Shown here one piece after another: positions 7,333 to 16,454 of a stretch of DNA of 64,000 bases. The stretch spans positions 38,723 to 102,722 of the forward strand of contig JASGLT010000006.1 in assembly GCA_030156945.1 (NCBI GenBank), read 5' to 3'. The notes beneath the pieces are model-generated. The model made no database searches and had not been told where the DNA came from. It worked only from the letters and a program-made list of their open reading frames with translations. The DNA comes from Thermococcaceae archaeon (GTDB taxonomy: Archaea; Methanobacteriota_B; Thermococci; Thermococcales; Thermococcaceae). How positions within the stretch are numbered: position 1 is the stretch's first letter; the number at the start of each line of letters is the position of its first letter. The translations under genes and the position numbers were made by a program.

Positions 7333-7538
7333 AGGTTTATTAACTCGGAAAGCTTAGCTTTGGGGCAATGAAGAATGCTCTCTCTTGAATCAAACACGCC
7401 AGATTCCTGGTCTTTTAGGGTTTTCTTAGCTTGTTTCTGATCGTTTGCTTTGGGGAGGGGAATAAGCTCTGTCTATGATGGCGGAGGGTGCGACCCAAAA
7501 CCTTATAACTCTGAGGAGTACTTACCCCCGAGGGCATT

Positions 7539-7937
7539 ATGTATGCCGAAAACTATAAAAGATTCCTGCAACTTATAGACAAACTGCGAGAGTTTGAGGG
7601 GGCCATCATAGTTGAAGGCCCGCGAGACGTGGTGGCTCTGAAGAATTTGGGGGTCAGAGCGGAGATAATAAGACTTTCCCGTCTCCCGCTTTCAGAAGTC
7701 GCGCTCATTGCATCATCCTACAAAGAGGTAATGGTGCTAACGGATTTCGACAGAAAAGGGGAAGAGCTTGCAAAGAAGCTCCTCCAGTACCTTGAGGGTT
7801 ACCCATGCAGGGTCGACATGGAGACGAGAAGGGAGCTCAAGAGGCTGGCAAAGAAGGACATTAAAGCCGTGGAGGACCTCTATGCCCTTTACGTGAAGGT
7901 TGTCTCCGTTTCTGACCCCCGAATGGAGGGGATCTGA
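7539..7937 (+). CDS. Toprim-domain protein (UPF0292-like)
   Basis: 132 residues that are essentially one Toprim domain. FEGAIIVEGPRDVVALKNLG carries the catalytic-type glutamate and VMVLTDFDRKGEELAKKL the DxD pair that binds Mg2+. Small stand-alone Toprim proteins of this type occur next to dnaG in Thermococcales; their function is unknown, with RNase M5-like or nucleic-acid processing roles conceivable. A TATA-like CCTTATAAC lies at about 7500-7508. The stop overlaps an in-frame ATG of the dnaG reading frame (TGATG), so the two are probably cotranscribed. Confidence 0.8.
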   Translation: MYAENYKRFLQLIDKLREFEGAIIVEGPRDVVALKNLGVRAEIIRLSRLPLSEVALIASSYKEVMVLTDFDRKGEELAKKLLQYLEGYPCRVDMETRRELKRLAKKDIKAVEDLYALYVKVVSVSDPRMEGI

Positions 7938-8014
7938 TGAAGAGAAAAAAGGCAGTGATTCACCAGATTTTGGCTGAAAAGAGAAAGTTCGAAAAAAGGA
8001 AAGAGGGTGATGGT

Positions 8015-9364
8015 ATGTCAGCAAAAGACGAGTTTGGAACCACGAAGTATGTTGTGTACGCTGAGTTTGAAGCAAACGGCGTTGTTGAAAGACCCGACGT
8101 CGTAGGTGCAATTTTTGGACAGACCGAGGGGCTTCTTGGGGATGATTTGGACCTTAGGGAGCTCCAGAAAACGGGAAGGATAGGCAGGATAAAGGTTGAG
8201 GTTCACACTAAGGCCGGCAAGACCTACGGTACTATAACCGTGCCTTCGAGCCTTGACAGAGTCGAAACGGCAATCCTCGCGGCGGCGCTGGAGACAATCG
8301 ACCGCGTTGGTCCGGCCGAGGCCAAAATAAAGGTTCTGAGGATAGAGGATGTGAGGGCCACTAAAAGGAGGTACATAATTGAGAGGGCCAAAGAGATACT
8401 GGAGACGCTGATGGAGCAGGAGATTCCGGAGACTCAGGAACTCACCGAGGAGGTCAAGAAGGCGGTAAGGGCGAAGGAGCTCATAGAGTACGGCCCGGAG
8501 AAGCTTCCGGCTGGACCGCACGTGCCCTTCTCCGATTCAATAATTGTCGTTGAGGGAAGGGCCGATGTCCTGAACCTCCTCAAGCACGGTATAAAGAACG
8601 CAATAGCCGTTGAGGGCACCTCAGTCCCGGAGACGATAATCAAACTGAGCAAGGAGAGGATCGTTACAGCATTCACAGACGGAGACCGCGGTGGGGAGCT
8701 AATCCTCAAGGAGCTCCTTCAGGTAGCTGACATTGACTACGTGGCCCGTGCACCCGAGGGTAAGGAGGTAGAGGAGCTTACAAAGAAGGAGATAGTGAAG
8801 GCTCTGAGGAGCAAGGTCCCGGCCGAGCAGGTCATAACAGAAATATTCTACAAGGGCAAGAACTTTTACGATGTTATTAGGGACAAGGAGAGGGCTCAGG
8901 CTGAGGTAAAGGAGGAAAAGAAAGAGGAAGCCGCTCCAGCCGTGAAGCATGGGCCTCCCGTAAAGCCGCCCGTTCAGACCCCTCCCCAGCAGCAAAAGCA
9001 GCAGCCCGAGAGGTTGAGTGCTCCAGAGCCTCAGGAGAGGATAATAAGGCCTATGCCACAGCCGGGGCCGTCTCAGGAGGCTGAGGAGTTCAAAGAGTTC
9101 ATCGAGAAAGTTAAGAGCTCAAACGAATCCGTTGCACTCCTGCTCGACAGGGAAAAGAAGGTTATAGGGGAGATACCTGTAAGGGAGCTGACCAACAAGC
9201 TTATGGAGCGCAAGGACGTCTACGCGGTGGTCTTCAACGGGGTTATAACCCAGAGGCTTATAGATGCCGTCAGTGAAACGGGGATAAAGTACCTCGTTGG
9301 CGCGAGGAAGTACAACGTCGTTAGAAGGCCGGTCAACCTGAAGATAATTACCTTTGCAGAGTGA
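8015..9364 (+). CDS. dnaG: DnaG-type primase / exosome-associated DnaG
   Basis: 449 residues from ATG at 8015. The order is an N-terminal domain (TTKYVVYAEFEANGVVERPDVVGAIFG), a central Toprim domain with IVVEGRADVLNLL and TAFTDGDRGGELI, a Pro/Gln/Glu-rich linker near residues 325-380, and a conserved C-terminal domain ending RRPVNLKIITFAE. Archaeal DnaG is best known as a subunit of the RNA exosome, with in vitro primase activity in some species. The track start at 7937 adds 26 lysine-rich residues; GAGGGTGATGGT before 8015 and family length favour the shorter form. Confidence 0.93.
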   Translation: MSAKDEFGTTKYVVYAEFEANGVVERPDVVGAIFGQTEGLLGDDLDLRELQKTGRIGRIKVEVHTKAGKTYGTITVPSSLDRVETAILAAALETIDRVGPAEAKIKVLRIEDVRATKRRYIIERAKEILETLMEQEIPETQELTEEVKKAVRAKELIEYGPEKLPAGPHVPFSDSIIVVEGRADVLNLLKHGIKNAIAVEGTSVPETIIKLSKERIVTAFTDGDRGGELILKELLQVADIDYVARAPEGKEVEELTKKEIVKALRSKVPAEQVITEIFYKGKNFYDVIRDKERAQAEVKEEKKEEAAPAVKHGPPVKPPVQTPPQQQKQQPERLSAPEPQERIIRPMPQPGPSQEAEEFKEFIEKVKSSNESVALLLDREKKVIGEIPVRELTNKLMERKDVYAVVFNGVITQRLIDAVSETGIKYLVGARKYNVVRRPVNLKIITFAE

Positions 9365-9412
9365 CCCTTACCTTTTTAACTTCTCTTCCTCTTCTTTTCT
9401 CGGTGGTCAAAG

Positions 9413-11134
9413 ATGGAAGAGATTAAGGCCCTTATCCTGAAGTACGCGCTCATCAACGCCTACACGCACAGGGGAAAGGCAAACCCCAAGGCAGTCATCG
9501 GCAAAGTCCTTGGTGAGAACCCAGAGCTTAGAAAGAGGGCAAAGGAGATAATTCCCCTTGTGAACGAGGTCGTTAATGAAGTGAACTCCCTCTCACTTGG
9601 GGAGCAGGAGGCTAAACTGAGGGAAATATATCCCGAGTTCTTTGAGGAGAAAAAGGAGAAGAAAGAGGAGAAGAAGGGCCTCCCACCGCTCCCGAAGGCC
9701 GAAAAGGGGAGGGTAGTCACCCGCTTTGCCCCGAACCCCGACGGTGCCTTCCACCTCGGGAACGCTAGGGCGGCAATCCTGAGCCATGAGTACGCGAGGA
9801 TGTACGACGGCAAGTTCATTCTCCGCTTCGATGACACAGACCCCAAGGTCAAGAGGCCCGAGCCGATATTCTACGAGTGGATAAAGGAGGACCTTGAGTG
9901 GCTTGGGTTCAAGATAGACGAGATTCACATAGCGAGCGACAGGCTTGAAATCTACTACGACTACGCTGAGAGGCTCATAAAGATGGGCAAGGCCTACGTC
10001 TGCACCTGCCCGCCCGAGAAGTTCCGCGAGCTCAGGGATAAGGGAATAGCCTGCCCCCACAGGGAGGAGCCAGTTGAAGTCCAGCTCGAACGCTGGAGGA
10101 AGATGCTCAACGGCGAATACAGAGAGGGCGAGGCTGTGGTGAGGATAAAGACCGACCTCAACCACCCCAATCCAGCTGTCCGCGACTGGCCGGCCCTCAG
10201 AATAATAGACAACCCAAACCACCCGAGGACTGGAAACAAGTACCGTGTCTGGCCGCTCTACAACTTCGCCTCTGCCATAGATGACCATGAGCTTGGCGTC
10301 ACCCACATCTTCCGCGGACAGGAGCATGCAGAGAACGAGACGAAGCAGAGGTACGTCTACGACTATTTTGGCTGGGAGTACCCCGTTACCGTCCATCACG
10401 GGAGGCTCTCCATAGAGGGCGTAATCCTCAGCAAGTCCAAGACGAGGAAGGGTATCCAAGAGGGCAAGTACCTCGGCTGGGATGACCCAAGGCTCGGAAC
10501 GATAAGGGCACTGAGGAGGCGCGGCATAAGACCTGAGGCTATAAGGGAGCTCATCATAGAAGTCGGTCTCAAGAGGAGCGACACCACTATAAGCTGGGAC
10601 AACCTCGCTGCAATAAACAGGAAGATAGTCGAGCCGATAGCAAACAGATACTTCTTCGTCGCTGATCCGATTCCGATGTACGTTGAAGGTGCCCAGGAGT
10701 TCACGGCCGAGATACCCCTCCACCCAGATTACCCGGAGAGGGGAGTTAGGAGGCTCAAGTTTGAGCCTGATAAGCCGGTCTACGTCTCAAAGGACGACAT
10801 GGAGCTGTTCAAACCCGGAAACTTCGTCCGCCTTAAGGACCTCTTCAACGTCGAAATACTCGAAGTAAGCGAGAAGGGCATTAAAGCGAGGTTCCACAGC
10901 TTTGAATACGAAGTCGCGAGGGAGAACCGCTGGAGAATGGTTCACTGGGTCACAGAAGGAAAGGCCTGTGAAGTCTGGGTTCCCGAGGGAGACGAGCTGA
11001 TCATCAGGGAAGGACTTCTTGAGAGCGACGCTAACGTTAATGTGGATGACATTGTCCAGTTCGAGCGCTTCGGCTTCGTTAGAATCGACGACGTCAGGCC
11101 AGAGAAGGTTGTTGCAATTTTTGCCCATAAATGA
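9413..11134 (+). CDS. gltX: Glutamyl-tRNA synthetase (archaeal type)
   Basis: 573 residues. A charged N-terminal ~100-residue extension (EKKEKKEEKK at its end) precedes the class I core. The core has TRFAPNPDGAFHLGNARAA (HIGH-type motif, here HLGN) and VILSKSKTRKG (KMSKS-type). The beta-barrel anticodon-binding domain of the GlnRS-like archaeal group follows. Archaeal GluRS usually charges both tRNA-Glu and tRNA-Gln, the latter then being amidated by GatDE; this is family knowledge. Length and domain order are normal. T-rich stretches after the stop (CTCTTTTTAACTCCTTTTTGG) probably terminate transcription between it and the convergent transporter gene. Confidence 0.96.
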   Translation: MEEIKALILKYALINAYTHRGKANPKAVIGKVLGENPELRKRAKEIIPLVNEVVNEVNSLSLGEQEAKLREIYPEFFEEKKEKKEEKKGLPPLPKAEKGRVVTRFAPNPDGAFHLGNARAAILSHEYARMYDGKFILRFDDTDPKVKRPEPIFYEWIKEDLEWLGFKIDEIHIASDRLEIYYDYAERLIKMGKAYVCTCPPEKFRELRDKGIACPHREEPVEVQLERWRKMLNGEYREGEAVVRIKTDLNHPNPAVRDWPALRIIDNPNHPRTGNKYRVWPLYNFASAIDDHELGVTHIFRGQEHAENETKQRYVYDYFGWEYPVTVHHGRLSIEGVILSKSKTRKGIQEGKYLGWDDPRLGTIRALRRRGIRPEAIRELIIEVGLKRSDTTISWDNLAAINRKIVEPIANRYFFVADPIPMYVEGAQEFTAEIPLHPDYPERGVRRLKFEPDKPVYVSKDDMELFKPGNFVRLKDLFNVEILEVSEKGIKARFHSFEYEVARENRWRMVHWVTEGKACEVWVPEGDELIIREGLLESDANVNVDDIVQFERFGFVRIDDVRPEKVVAIFAHK

Positions 11135-11198
11135 GCTCCTCTTTTTAACTCCTTTTTGGCAAAAACGAAGGGAAACTGGAAGTCCATCGGGCTGATTA

Positions 11199-12485
11199 TT
11201 ATTCCATAGGCGTGAGGAACTCACCAAGGATGCCGATTCCCACCAAAATGAGGGCGAGGATTAGGGAGCCGTGGTAGGCACCTCCCAATTTGAGGTCATA
11301 CTTTGCCTGCACGAGGAACCCCACCGCGAATATTACTGCCGAAACCGTGGCTACGATAAGCTGTAGACTATTTGGCTTCTGGACTCTTCCATTGATGATT
11401 GGGTACAACTCAAATATTGCGGTTACAAAGATGGCCGTAGTGACTGCTTTGAGCATCATGTCTGCTATGGTGGGCGACGAGTCAATGATTCCAAATAGGA
11501 GGACTATTCCCGTGAGGTACAGGGATGCCTTGCTTCTGCTCGTCCTGAGGATTGATTGCAGTATCTGAAGGTCAACCTCAGCTGTTGGGAGTATGCTGGT
11601 CATGCCGGCCATAAAGAGGCCGAGAGCGAGCGGATAAAGGAGTAAATTGTAGTCCTCAAGTATCTCGGGCAGCCTTTCCATCAGCTCTATTGCCTGCTCC
11701 TCGCCGCCGTTGGCGTAGCTAAGGAAGGTTCCGGGGTCAAGGGGAGTGATCATGTATGCGATGGCCACCGTGGAAAGAAGGCCAAGAATAAGCTGTACCA
11801 TTACGCCCGTGCCTATTATGATTCTTGGGTTGAGGCGTTCGTTCAGAAAGCTGCCGAGCATCAGATAAAACCCAAAACCGAGCCCCACGCCGTAGACTGC
11901 CCTTTCAGCCGCTGCTCTTATGAGGTCGGGGGTTATGGGTGGGACGTTAAGGAGCATGTTCTTGGCGATACTGACGTAAACGGCATCTTTTGGAGGATTG
12001 GTAACCGAGAGCACTGCAAACAGGGGTACCAGGACTATCAAGAAAAGCGAGCCGAAGGCCATAAGTAGAAACGCCTTCTCCTTAGCACGGGAAATGACAG
12101 CCAATATTACTCCCATGACCACTATTTTGGATATCAACCGCCCCAAGGCCCCAGCACCCACAAATGGCGACAGGATAGACAGACCAACGTTCGCTGTATA
12201 GTACGAAAGAAAAATCACGCCCAGGGCGAATATCGTCATGATCATCCCGGGCTTCCCCAGGATTTTGCGGTATAGGTCTACGAAGTATTGGCGTGATTTC
12301 ATGACGGCCTCCGTTTCACTGATTGCTAGAATCGTGAAGATTGCAAGAAAAACCACATGGAATGCAAGTCCCGTTATCCCGTATTTGAGCCACATTTGGG
12401 GAAAAAGCCCTATGGTCCCTATTCCTGTTGCAAATCCAGCCACGAGTACAATCATGTAAAAAGTCCATTTCCTGACATCGTCCAC
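11199..12485 (-). CDS. Sodium-dependent transporter, NSS/SNF-like family
   Basis: 428 residues with about 11-12 hydrophobic segments. The first helix has the broken-helix pattern of LeuT-fold NSS carriers (FATGIGTIGLFPQMWLKYG), and helix 6 region YGVGLGFGFYLMLGSFLN resembles the NSS substrate-site segment. The N-terminus is shorter and more diverged than classic tryptophan/tyrosine transporters, so substrate prediction is not possible; amino acids are the likeliest class. It starts at a GTG after GAGGGGG. It is convergent with gltX and co-directional with pckG but separate. Confidence 0.72.
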   Translation of the reverse strand: MDDVRKWTFYMIVLVAGFATGIGTIGLFPQMWLKYGITGLAFHVVFLAIFTILAISETEAVMKSRQYFVDLYRKILGKPGMIMTIFALGVIFLSYYTANVGLSILSPFVGAGALGRLISKIVVMGVILAVISRAKEKAFLLMAFGSLFLIVLVPLFAVLSVTNPPKDAVYVSIAKNMLLNVPPITPDLIRAAAERAVYGVGLGFGFYLMLGSFLNERLNPRIIIGTGVMVQLILGLLSTVAIAYMITPLDPGTFLSYANGGEEQAIELMERLPEILEDYNLLLYPLALGLFMAGMTSILPTAEVDLQILQSILRTSRSKASLYLTGIVLLFGIIDSSPTIADMMLKAVTTAIFVTAIFELYPIINGRVQKPNSLQLIVATVSAVIFAVGFLVQAKYDLKLGGAYHGSLILALILVGIGILGEFLTPME

Positions 12486-12611
12486 GACAACCCCCTCGAC
12501 AATTTGTTTGTAAAAAACTTAAAGTTTGCTGTTCCTGCTTGGAATGAATTTAACTGTGGCTTTTTGGGCTGATTTCTCAGAAGGTATTGGAGTTGAAAAA
12601 GGAGAAAAGGC

Positions 12612-14480
12612 TCACTCGCCCTCAAGGGCGAAGGGACTTATGTAGTCCCCGTACTTCTCCCTGGCCTCGAGAAGTCTCTGCCTCTCCTCTTCAAGAACTT
12701 TGAACAGCTCTTCGGGAACGTTGTCGAGCTTTCTGTAAATCTCCTCAATTCTGTCTATCTTCGCCAGCAGCTCCGGAACCCTTATCCTGAACTGCCTCTC
12801 GTAGTCCTCCTTCGTGTACTCCTTGTTGAGGACGTCCTTGAACAGCTTGGCTAGGTCTTTGTACTTCGGGATGTAGCCGATGGGGGTCTCTATCGCATCG
12901 ACGTCGCCGTGTACGCGGAGCTCCATCCACTTGAGCCAGACGGCTTTGTCGAGCTTGTGGTTGAGCCAGACGCCGTTCTCGCGGAGGAAGTAGTTCACCG
13001 CGAATATCTTTGGAGTCTTCTTGAGCTTCCTGCCGAACTCAAGGTAGTTCCTGAGGTAGTCACCTAGGTGGACGCTCATGAAATCGAGGATGGCCATGGG
13101 GTTGAAGGCCCTGACTCCCTCCTTTCCGAGGGTTGCCGCGGTGGTCTCGCTCTCAAGGGAAGCACCCATCGTTATGACGCCGTGCTCCCAGTTGAAGGCT
13201 TCTCTCACTGGAGGCCAGGTGTCTGCGTCCCTGCCGCCGAATATCATGCCGCCGACTTCAACGCCACAGGGGTTCTCAAGGGCTTCCATATCGACGTTCG
13301 GGAAGTGTTCGAGCGAAACTGTGAAGCGCGCGTTCTTGTGGCTCGGTGGAATCTCGTTGCCTTCGGCATCTTTCTTTCCGCGCCACCACTTTCCGCTGTG
13401 GTTCTCGCCTTCGTCCGGAATCTCGATGCCCATGTCGTTCCAGTAGGGCTTTCCATCCTTGACGAGGACGTTGGAGAAGATTATCTCGACCGGAGAGTGA
13501 AGGACCTGCCAGATTATTGGGTCGTCCTCTGGGTTTACACCCTGAATTATACCGAAGACGCCCTTCTCGACGTTTGCTCCTCTGGCAACTCCGTTTACTG
13601 GCAGGATGAAAGTCAGGTCGTCGCCTACTATGTTCTCCCACGGTATCATGGCCGTTGAGGTCTTTCCACACATGCTCGGGTAGGCTCCGGTGAAGTACGT
13701 CTTCCTGCCGTGTGGGCCGTTCACGCGCATCAGGAACATGTGCTCGCTCAGCCAGCCCTCCTCAACGGCCCTCTTGATTGTGAGCCTGAAGGCGAGCTTC
13801 TTGAGGCCTATCGTGTTCCCGCCGTACTGGGTATTGACGGAATAGACCGTTTCATCCTCAAGGTCGATGTATATTCTCCTCTTGTCGAGGTTCTTGCTGG
13901 TTTTTCTCTCGTCGAGCTCACCGGCACTGTGGACGAACCTGAAGAAGCGTGCACTCCTTCCCAAGCGCTTGAACTCCTCGTAGCCTTTTCTGTAGAGGAT
14001 GAACTCCGAGTGGGCAACGTAGGCAGAATCCGTGAGCTGGACTGCTGGAATCGTGAATATCGAGTTCTTAGGCCCAAGGACGAAGAAGCACACGAAGAGC
14101 TCTTTGCCCTTCATGATTCCCTTCATCAGCTCGCGTATCTCCTTCAGGCCTTCGTCCCTGTCCTTGGTATTGATGTATGGGAGCTTCTTGCCTCCTGGGA
14201 GAAGGATAGCGGTGTTGGCCTTGTCCCTGGCCTGGTCGTGGTAGTTGTCAAAATGGACAGTGTGGTTTGGCGTTTCCAGCATTCTCTCCTCGCCGTAGTA
14301 GAGGGCCTTCCACCGGACGTACCCCTCGTCCTCGGGGCTGTCAGTACAGACGAAAACCCTATCGGGCTCAAGCCACTCAATCCATTCCGCCAGAAACTCG
14401 TGAAGATCGGGATTGTCTATGGCCTTGATCTTTTCAAACTGTTCCTTATCAAGGAGCTTTTCCAGCTTTTCCAGCGACAT
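12612..14480 (-). CDS. pckG: Phosphoenolpyruvate carboxykinase (GTP)
   Basis: 622 residues, the normal length of GTP-type PEPCK. Visible motifs are RMYINGPHGRKTYFTGAYP-like (here MRVNGPHGRKTYFTGAYPS), the kinase-1a P-loop YPSMCGKTSTAM with the reactive cysteine, LTFILPVNGVARGANVEKG, and the guanine-binding region further on. It interconverts oxaloacetate + GTP with PEP + CO2 + GDP, in gluconeogenesis or anaplerosis. ATG at 14480 follows GGTGATATC. A TATA-like TTTTAAAAGG lies about 35 bp upstream. No TATCAC-N5-GTGATA glycolytic motif was found in its promoter. Confidence 0.96.
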   Translation of the reverse strand: MSLEKLEKLLDKEQFEKIKAIDNPDLHEFLAEWIEWLEPDRVFVCTDSPEDEGYVRWKALYYGEERMLETPNHTVHFDNYHDQARDKANTAILLPGGKKLPYINTKDRDEGLKEIRELMKGIMKGKELFVCFFVLGPKNSIFTIPAVQLTDSAYVAHSEFILYRKGYEEFKRLGRSARFFRFVHSAGELDERKTSKNLDKRRIYIDLEDETVYSVNTQYGGNTIGLKKLAFRLTIKRAVEEGWLSEHMFLMRVNGPHGRKTYFTGAYPSMCGKTSTAMIPWENIVGDDLTFILPVNGVARGANVEKGVFGIIQGVNPEDDPIIWQVLHSPVEIIFSNVLVKDGKPYWNDMGIEIPDEGENHSGKWWRGKKDAEGNEIPPSHKNARFTVSLEHFPNVDMEALENPCGVEVGGMIFGGRDADTWPPVREAFNWEHGVITMGASLESETTAATLGKEGVRAFNPMAILDFMSVHLGDYLRNYLEFGRKLKKTPKIFAVNYFLRENGVWLNHKLDKAVWLKWMELRVHGDVDAIETPIGYIPKYKDLAKLFKDVLNKEYTKEDYERQFRIRVPELLAKIDRIEEIYRKLDNVPEELFKVLEEERQRLLEAREKYGDYISPFALEGE

Positions 14481-14649
14481 GATATCACCTCTGAATGTCC
14501 GTACTTTTCACCCCTTTTAAAATTTGGCACAATGACGGATTAATGAGCCTATGGGCCCCACAGGTTCGAATTTTGTCCAAAAATAGCCTGGATATCCCGA
14601 TTATTGGTCAATTGGAGGAGGGAAATCCTTAAGAATGGACGTCTAATGG

Positions 14650-14669
14650 ACATTTTTTGTCAAAAATGT
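14650..14669. promoter_or_regulatory. Palindromic operator-like site between pckG and the phosphomutase-like gene
   Basis: The 350-bp divergent region between pckG and the next gene holds a perfect 8-bp inverted repeat, ACATTTTT-TGTC-AAAAATGT. Just beyond, ATGTTCAGCAA occurs twice (about 14666 and 14694). TATA-like boxes for the rightward gene are visible at about 14714 (GTATATTAAC) and 14786 (ATTTAAAAG). The site could bind a dimeric regulator. No known thermococcal consensus matches it. Confidence 0.3.
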
Positions 14670-14830
14670 TCAGCAATTTCAAAATGCTCTATGATGTTCA
14701 GCAAGAATCGCAAAGTATATTAACTCTCAGTGATACATGACATGAAGAATTCGTGATGGTGAATGTAAGCGATTGCAACGGTCCCATTTAAAAGGTCTGA
14801 AGCCGGTTGATGGACATTCAAAAGAAGGGG

Positions 14831-15550
14831 ATGGTGGTTGGAATGGAGGTGTATTCGTCTCCCAAGTTCAATCCGGAGGAGCTTGCTTTGCTGGGAAGGG
14901 CTATAGGTACAGTCGCTCACGATACTATACTCGTTGGCAGGGATGGAAGGGCCATCTCCAGGTACGGAAAGAGGGCAATGGTCGTTGGAATACTCAGCAC
15001 GGGGACAACGATAATGGACGTCAGACTCATACCATTAATAGCGTTGAAGGATCTTGCCCTTAGGAGAGGGACACCTCTTGCCTACGTGTACTACCACGAG
15101 GGTGTTAGGGCGTACGTTAGCGGGATAGACGTTGAGGAAATAGAAGAGGTGCTCAAGTCAAGGAGCTTCATAGAGGCAAATCCAAACGACATTGGAGCGA
15201 CCGTTTACTATCCCAATGCCCTTGACGACTTTCTGCAGGATATTTTCAAGCGCTATTCATTCAAGGTCGATGGGAAAGCTCTCGTGGACGCTATGAACAC
15301 TCCAGCGGTACTCCTCTTCCCGCGTCTGAACGAGCATTTTGGATTCGATGTCGAAATCATCAACGACATGATGACAAGCTATCTCCCTCCCAAGCCGAAG
15401 AGCGTCTTCCTCCACAAGCTTTCAAAGGATAACTACGACTTTGGTCTCCGGTTCCGCCCCGAGGGGATTGTGGAGTTCCACAGGGATGGCGAAGAGGTAG
15501 AATTCGACAGCGTCTGGAAGCTCCTCGATCACATGAAGAAGACACTATAA
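14831..15550 (+). CDS. Phosphohexomutase-like protein lacking the catalytic serine motif
   Basis: 239 residues from ATG at 14831. The N-terminal part resembles domain 1 of alpha-D-phosphohexomutases ([34 protein letters not shown]). Where the family has TASHNP with the phosphoserine, this protein has [13 protein letters not shown], and total length is about half the usual ~450. It therefore keeps roughly domains 1-2 without the known catalytic residue and may be regulatory or have another activity. Thermococcus kodakarensis carries a similar short phosphomannomutase-related protein. Starts at 14807 and 14843 are possible; 14831 fits a TATA at 14786-14794 and AAGAAGGGG. Confidence 0.65.
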   Translation: MVVGMEVYSSPKFNPEELALLGRAIGTVAHDTILVGRDGRAISRYGKRAMVVGILSTGTTIMDVRLIPLIALKDLALRRGTPLAYVYYHEGVRAYVSGIDVEEIEEVLKSRSFIEANPNDIGATVYYPNALDDFLQDIFKRYSFKVDGKALVDAMNTPAVLLFPRLNEHFGFDVEIINDMMTSYLPPKPKSVFLHKLSKDNYDFGLRFRPEGIVEFHRDGEEVEFDSVWKLLDHMKKTL

Positions 15551-15617
15551 ACTTCAGGAGCTCGAAAACGTTAAAAGCCCGCCGGGAGACTTCTTTTGGT
15601 TATTTGGGGGTGGAATT

Positions 15618-16241
15618 GTGGGGAAGTTCATAGTGTTTGAGGGCATAGACGGGGCAGGCAAGTCAACTCAGGTGAAGCTTCTGGGGAAGTGGTTAAGTGA
15701 GAGGGGTTATGAGGTTGTTCTCACGAAAGAGCCCACGGATACGGCCTTTGGAAAGCTAATCAGAAGGCTCGTTCTTACAGGCGGGAGGGAGGGTATAATA
15801 GATGGGGCCAGAATAAGCCCCGAGGCTGAGGCCCTTCTTTTTGCTGCCGACAGGGCCGAGCACGTCCATAAGCTGATAAAACCCTCTTTAGAGGCAGGTA
15901 AGGTCGTAATATCTGACCGCTACTTCTACTCTTCCCTCGCCTATCAGTGGGCGAGAGGACTCGATCTCGAGTGGCTAATCGATCTCAACAGGTTTGCCTT
16001 AAAGCCCGACCTTGTAATACTCCTCGATCTTCCGGTTGAAGAGGGTATGAAGCGCATAAACAGGAGGAGCCTCAAAACGGAGTTTGACAAGATAATTGAA
16101 CTCCAGAAAAAGGTTAGAGAGAATTACCTCAAACTTGCTAAGAGGTTTCCTGAAATTAAGACGGTCAATGGCCTTGCTGACGTTGAGGCTATTCACAGGG
16201 ATGTTGTTGCTTTAGTGGAGAGGGAGCTTGGAATAAAATAG
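15618..16241 (+). CDS. tmk: Thymidylate kinase
   Basis: 207 residues from a GTG start after GGGGGTGGAATT. It has the P-loop [13 protein letters not shown], the [13 protein letters not shown] dTMP-binding segment and [17 protein letters not shown], the DRY motif. LID-region arginines ([13 protein letters not shown]) are present. It phosphorylates dTMP to dTDP. Length is standard. It is a single gene directed toward the sRNA-like region that follows. Confidence 0.95.
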   Translation: MGKFIVFEGIDGAGKSTQVKLLGKWLSERGYEVVLTKEPTDTAFGKLIRRLVLTGGREGIIDGARISPEAEALLFAADRAEHVHKLIKPSLEAGKVVISDRYFYSSLAYQWARGLDLEWLIDLNRFALKPDLVILLDLPVEEGMKRINRRSLKTEFDKIIELQKKVRENYLKLAKRFPEIKTVNGLADVEAIHRDVVALVERELGIK

Positions 16242-16243
16242 CG

Positions 16244-16308
16244 GGGTCGGCCAGTGCCAGTCTCTTCATCCGGTAGCTATCAGACCGGTAAACGCTCTTC
16301 ATCCCCCT
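16244..16308 (-). ncRNA. Candidate C/D-box sRNA
   Basis: The minus strand of the 213-bp gap after tmk reads GGATGA (C-like), a 14-nt guide GAGCGTTTACCGGT, a perfect CTGA (D'), a second GGATGA (C'-like) and CTGG (D-like). GGGG and CCCC at the ends could form the terminal stem. C and D deviate from UGAUGA/CUGA by one base each, so it is weaker than a typical archaeal C/D guide. Support comes from its similarity to the plus-strand candidate about 50 bp away. Confidence 0.3.
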
Positions 16309-16324
16309 TCTTATTTTCCGGTTG

Positions 16325-16412
16325 CTTTTTAAAAGGGTTCTCCAAAATTAAGAAGGCCGATGACGAGCGTTAGCCACGCTGACCGGTGAGGAAAAGAGGG
16401 TTAGCCGAGGCC
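16325..16412 (+). ncRNA. Candidate C/D-box sRNA with its own TATA box
   Basis: A TATA-like CTTTTTAAAAGG (16325-16336) is followed about 25 nt later by GGCC-GATGA, guide CGAGCGTTAGCCACG, CTGA (D'), GGTGAGGA (C'-like), a second guide AAAGAGGGTTAGC, CCGA (D-like) and GGCC, which pairs with the 5' GGCC. The mature RNA would span about 16355-16412 (58 nt), a normal archaeal size. D' is perfect; C, C' and D each differ by one base. The promoter spacing is the best independent support. Confidence 0.4.
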
Positions 16413-16454
16413 ACGATTCATTCTTTTCACAAGAATCCTTGGGTTTTCTTGAAT

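Noticed and set aside
7333-7538. Another possible C/D sRNA (CAATGAAGA ... TTTCTGAT)
   Set aside because: Boxes too far apart (about 75 nt) and no second guide; the TATA at 7500 belongs to the Toprim gene.
9593-10723. 376-aa minus-strand ORF opposite gltX
   Set aside because: Mirror of codon bias in a highly expressed gene; no motifs or ribosome binding site, while gltX has all its family motifs.
13710-14543. 277-aa plus-strand ORF opposite pckG
   Set aside because: Antisense shadow of a clearly real PEPCK gene.
14556-14580. T-arm-like ACAGGTTCGAATTTTGT
   Set aside because: Stem needs two G-T pairs and no other tRNA arms are nearby; probably chance.
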